A DNA stretch of 64,000 bases from Candidatus Limosilactobacillus merdigallinarum (GTDB taxonomy: Bacteria; Bacillota; Bacilli; Lactobacillales; Lactobacillaceae), in NCBI GenBank assembly GCA_019114515.1, contig DXFH01000024.1, positions 22,854 to 86,853 of the forward strand, given 5' to 3'. How positions within the stretch are numbered: position 1 is the stretch's first letter; the number at the start of each line of letters is the position of its first letter. The position numbers were made by a program, and so were the translations under genes. Shown piece after piece: positions 62,147 to 64,000 of this stretch. Under the pieces are notes generated by a model, which saw nothing but the letters and a program-made list of their open reading frames with translations, did not search any database and had not been told where the DNA came from.

Positions 62147-62356
62147 ATGAAATATGTTAGCGGAAGCATTGTCGCCATTATTTGGGGTGCCATTTTAGGT
62201 GCCATCCTAGGTTACATTGGCGGTCAACTGGAGTCAGCAACGATTAATTATGGTACGGCTGCTATTATTGGTGCCATTATTGCATTTGTGGCAGCTAATT
62301 GTCTGTACTTCATTACCAGTCATGCTAATCCAGACCGGAAGACATCCAACAAGTAA
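62147..62356 (+). CDS. DUF2929/YjzD-like small membrane protein
   Basis: A 69-residue protein with two membrane helices (about 4-26 and 33-55) and a short charged tail, in the place and size of YjzD-like DUF2929 proteins found beside dnaE in Firmicutes. Function unknown. The frame is open 66 bases further upstream, but AAAGAGGTG is 8 bases before the ATG at 62147. Divergent from dnaE across 123 bases. Confidence 0.8.
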   Translation: MKYVSGSIVAIIWGAILGAILGYIGGQLESATINYGTAAIIGAIIAFVAANCLYFITSHANPDRKTSNK

Positions 62357-62383
62357 TCATTCCATTCAGTGCGAATCATTTTG

Positions 62384-62415
62384 AGGGGGCTGCTTAGGTA
62401 GCTCTTTTATTTTGC
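62384..62415 (+). terminator. Terminator after the DUF2929 gene
   Basis: GGGCTGC-TTAG-GTAGCTC (with G-U pairs) followed by TTTTATTTTG. Confidence 0.75.
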
Positions 62416-62482
62416 TTAAAATTATGGTTTAACCACTTGCACTGATTAGTTAACCGCTAAAATTAGTAAAACTGTTTAAACG

Positions 62483-62491
62483 TGCTATAAT
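62483..62491 (+). promoter_or_regulatory. Extended -10 promoter of the MFS gene
   Basis: TGCTATAAT, 54 bases before the MFS start; -35 weak. The surrounding CGTGCTATAATAGC is nearly the same as the pyk promoter region. Confidence 0.55.
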
Positions 62492-62544
62492 AGCGTGAGG
62501 TTCAAAACAATCTTTATATCTTTTCAGACAGGAGAATTTGACTT

Positions 62545-63714
62545 ATGAATCAGACAGAAAAACACAGTACTTGGCTGATCGTGGGCCTGTTCATGCTGGG
62601 AGTCTGCATGCGGATGCCGATTACGGCCATTCCGTCCATTGTAAAAGAAATTGCTGCTAATTTGCATGTTCCCGCCAACAGTCTTGGAATCTTAACCACC
62701 ATCCCATTGATCTGCTTTGCATGCTTATCCACGCCGGTTTCGACCGTCGCACGCAAAATGGGAAATGAGCTGACTTTATTTATGGGGATGATCATCATGG
62801 TTGTAGGTTCATTACTAAGAATCTTCAACTTTACTAGTCTCATTTGGGGGACCATCTTAGTCGGTGTGGCCATCACCTGCATTAATGTCTTATTACCGGC
62901 AGTAATCACCGAAAAGTATCCTAGCAGGATCGGCAGCGTCACCGGTATGTATAACGTGTCCATGTCGCTCTTTGCCGCAATCGGAGCCTATGCCATTACG
63001 CCAATCACCGCTGCCAGCAGCTGGCAAATGGCAATCATGGTCATCACTATTGTCGCTTTAATCACCCTGCTTATTTGGCTGCCCAACCTGCGCTTTAATT
63101 CAAAAGAAGCCGAGACGACAGAAGGAATGGCTAAACCGATTAACATGTGGACTAAATTAAATGCCTGGTGGCTGCTGCTGTTCTTTGGTTTTCAAAGTCT
63201 TGTTTTTTACGCCGTCGTGGCCTGGCTGCCATCAATTGCAATGGATGCGGGGCTTTCGCACAACAATGCCAGTTTAATTGCAGGCCTTTTCCAATTATTC
63301 TCCATCCCTTTTGCTTTCCTGACGCCGTTACTAGCTAGTCGAATGCATAATCGTTTACCCCTATTCCTGCTAGCTGGTCTCTCGCCGCTAATCGGCAGTG
63401 CTATGATGCTGGTACATACCAGCTCCCTTGCCTACTACATTATCGTATCGTTGTTGCTGGGGGTCGGCTGCTCTACCGCCTTTGCCCTTTCCATGACCCT
63501 TTTCTCACTGAAAACCCGGACCGCTGCCGACACACGCAGCATTTCCGGCATGGTACAGACGGTCGGTTACTTGATTGCGGCCACTGGTCCGATGATTGTT
63601 GGTCAGCTTAATGCCGTTACTCATGCATGGGATACCGGCATCATCGCCATTATTATCAGCTGTGTGGCGGTCGTGCTTTTTGGCTGGCTTAGCGACCGGG
63701 AAGAATATATTTAA
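62545..63714 (+). CDS. CynX/NimT-family MFS transporter
   Basis: A 389-residue MFS protein with 12 predicted helices. The short N-terminus, RMPITAIPSIVKEI in helix 1, PVSTVARKMGNELTLFMG between helices 2 and 3, and the second half FFGFQSLVFYAVVAWLPSI match the CynX/NimT (cyanate, 2-nitroimidazole exporter) group. The substrate is unknown. AGACAGGAG precedes the ATG by 14 bases, so the translation signal is average. The IS end lies 42 bases downstream. Confidence 0.88.
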   Translation: MNQTEKHSTWLIVGLFMLGVCMRMPITAIPSIVKEIAANLHVPANSLGILTTIPLICFACLSTPVSTVARKMGNELTLFMGMIIMVVGSLLRIFNFTSLIWGTILVGVAITCINVLLPAVITEKYPSRIGSVTGMYNVSMSLFAAIGAYAITPITAASSWQMAIMVITIVALITLLIWLPNLRFNSKEAETTEGMAKPINMWTKLNAWWLLLFFGFQSLVFYAVVAWLPSIAMDAGLSHNNASLIAGLFQLFSIPFAFLTPLLASRMHNRLPLFLLAGLSPLIGSAMMLVHTSSLAYYIIVSLLLGVGCSTAFALSMTLFSLKTRTAADTRSISGMVQTVGYLIAATGPMIVGQLNAVTHAWDTGIIAIIISCVAVVLFGWLSDREEYI

Positions 63715-63755
63715 ATTAAAATCGATAATTAAAATGCCATCGTCAAATTAGTGAC

Positions 63756-64000
63756 TGAAGTGCAATACAAAAGTTGGACAAAATTAAATAGTTAAGCTGT
63801 TAAGGCATGATTCCGATGTTCAATTGGAGTCATGCCTTTAGTCTTTAAAGATATTCGTTCATGGTTGACATAGTACACGTATTGAGTAGCTATTTGCTTG
63901 AATTCTGCCAAGTTCTTACATGGTGGTAAACCGTTAAGCAGTTCAGTTTTAAAAAGATGGAAAAAACTTTCTACGGGGGCATTATCCAAACAGTTGCCTT
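63756..64000 (-). mobile_element. IS3-family (IS150-like) element, 3' end, cut by the window
   Basis: A candidate terminal inverted repeat beginning TGAAGTGCAATACAAAAGTT at 63756, with the AAAAGTTGGACA core common to IS150-group ends, precedes the transposase stop by 36 bases. The rest of the element is outside the window, so its integrity and direct repeats cannot be judged. Confidence 0.75.
63792..64000 (-). CDS. IS3-family transposase OrfB, C-terminal fragment
   Basis: The last 68 codons of a DDE transposase: GNCLDNAPVESFFHLFKTEL contains the DN-x7-F-x3-K/KTEL region around the catalytic glutamate, and YVYYVNHERISLKTKGMTPIEHR is the conserved C-terminus of IS150/IS3 OrfB. The frame is open beyond the window edge, so the gene is partial here, not necessarily truncated in the genome. 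Confidence 0.9.
   Translation of the reverse strand, partial: GNCLDNAPVESFFHLFKTELLNGLPPCKNLAEFKQIATQYVYYVNHERISLKTKGMTPIEHRNHALTA

Noticed and set aside
1..64000. CRISPR array, toxin-antitoxin pair or defence cluster
   Set aside because: No regularly spaced direct repeats and no recognisable Cas, restriction or toxin families were seen on either strand.

Overview
The window looks like a chromosomal segment of a low-to-mid GC Gram-positive lactic acid bacterium, most likely an obligately heterofermentative lactobacillus (Limosilactobacillus-like; inferred from content, not from any search). Reasons: ECF-type vitamin transporters (RibU, a B6-linked S component), ParE/ParC, Mn-dependent pyrophosphatase, a dnaE-pyk junction with no pfkA between them, a short pyruvate kinase without the extra C-terminal domain, and the Firmicutes gene order recQ-LysM-cmk-rpsA-der-hup and rluB-scpB-scpA-ribT-xerD.

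Left part (1-21.8 kb) is accessory-like: an unknown ORF coupled to a PgpA-family gene, an EamA transporter, a P1B-type metal ATPase, a thiolase/patatin pair, a divergent LysR/PhzF pair, a PotE-type antiporter, two adjacent broken genes (a GH3 glycosidase with two in-frame TGA codons and a frameshift; a pyridoxamine-phosphate-oxidase-like gene with a frameshift), tRNA-Ala(CGC), an SOS-controlled Y-family polymerase with a small partner ORF, a KptA/Tpt1 RNA 2'-phosphotransferase, a beta-hydroxyacid dehydrogenase, a serine hydrolase, a TetR regulator, a GNAT enzyme, a B6 kinase plus ECF S component, a HesB-like protein and a TauE/DUF1634 pair.

Middle and right part (21.8-62 kb) is nearly all on the minus strand and is core genome: ppaC, parC-parE, (plsY on plus), xerC, topA, dprA-rnhB-rbgA, yozE-ypmS-ypmR, degV, (trhA on plus), folA-thyA, an ABC-F ATPase-cca, a catalytically degenerate tyrosine-recombinase homologue on plus, a TPR protein, hup, der, rpsA, cmk, a LysM protein, recQ and a YpbB-like partner, FMN-riboswitch-controlled ribU, rluB-scpB-scpA-ribT-xerD-cvfB, pyk and dnaE. 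After dnaE come a small DUF2929-like membrane protein, a CynX/NimT-type MFS exporter and the end of an IS3-family (IS150-like) element cut by the window edge.

The genes work together mainly in DNA topology and repair (ParCE, TopA, DprA, RecQ, Y-polymerase, DnaE), chromosome segregation (XerC/XerD, ScpAB, HU), ribosome and tRNA maturation (RbgA, Der, RluB, CCA enzyme), folate-dTMP synthesis and vitamin salvage. No CRISPR array, prophage or clear defence island is visible. No stretch above 300 bases lacks a gene or pseudogene. The most unusual items are the inactivated Xer homologue, the KptA/SOS-polymerase neighbourhood, face-to-face promoters between degV and trhA, and stem-loops in the pyk and hup leaders; none amounts to a clearly new multi-gene system.
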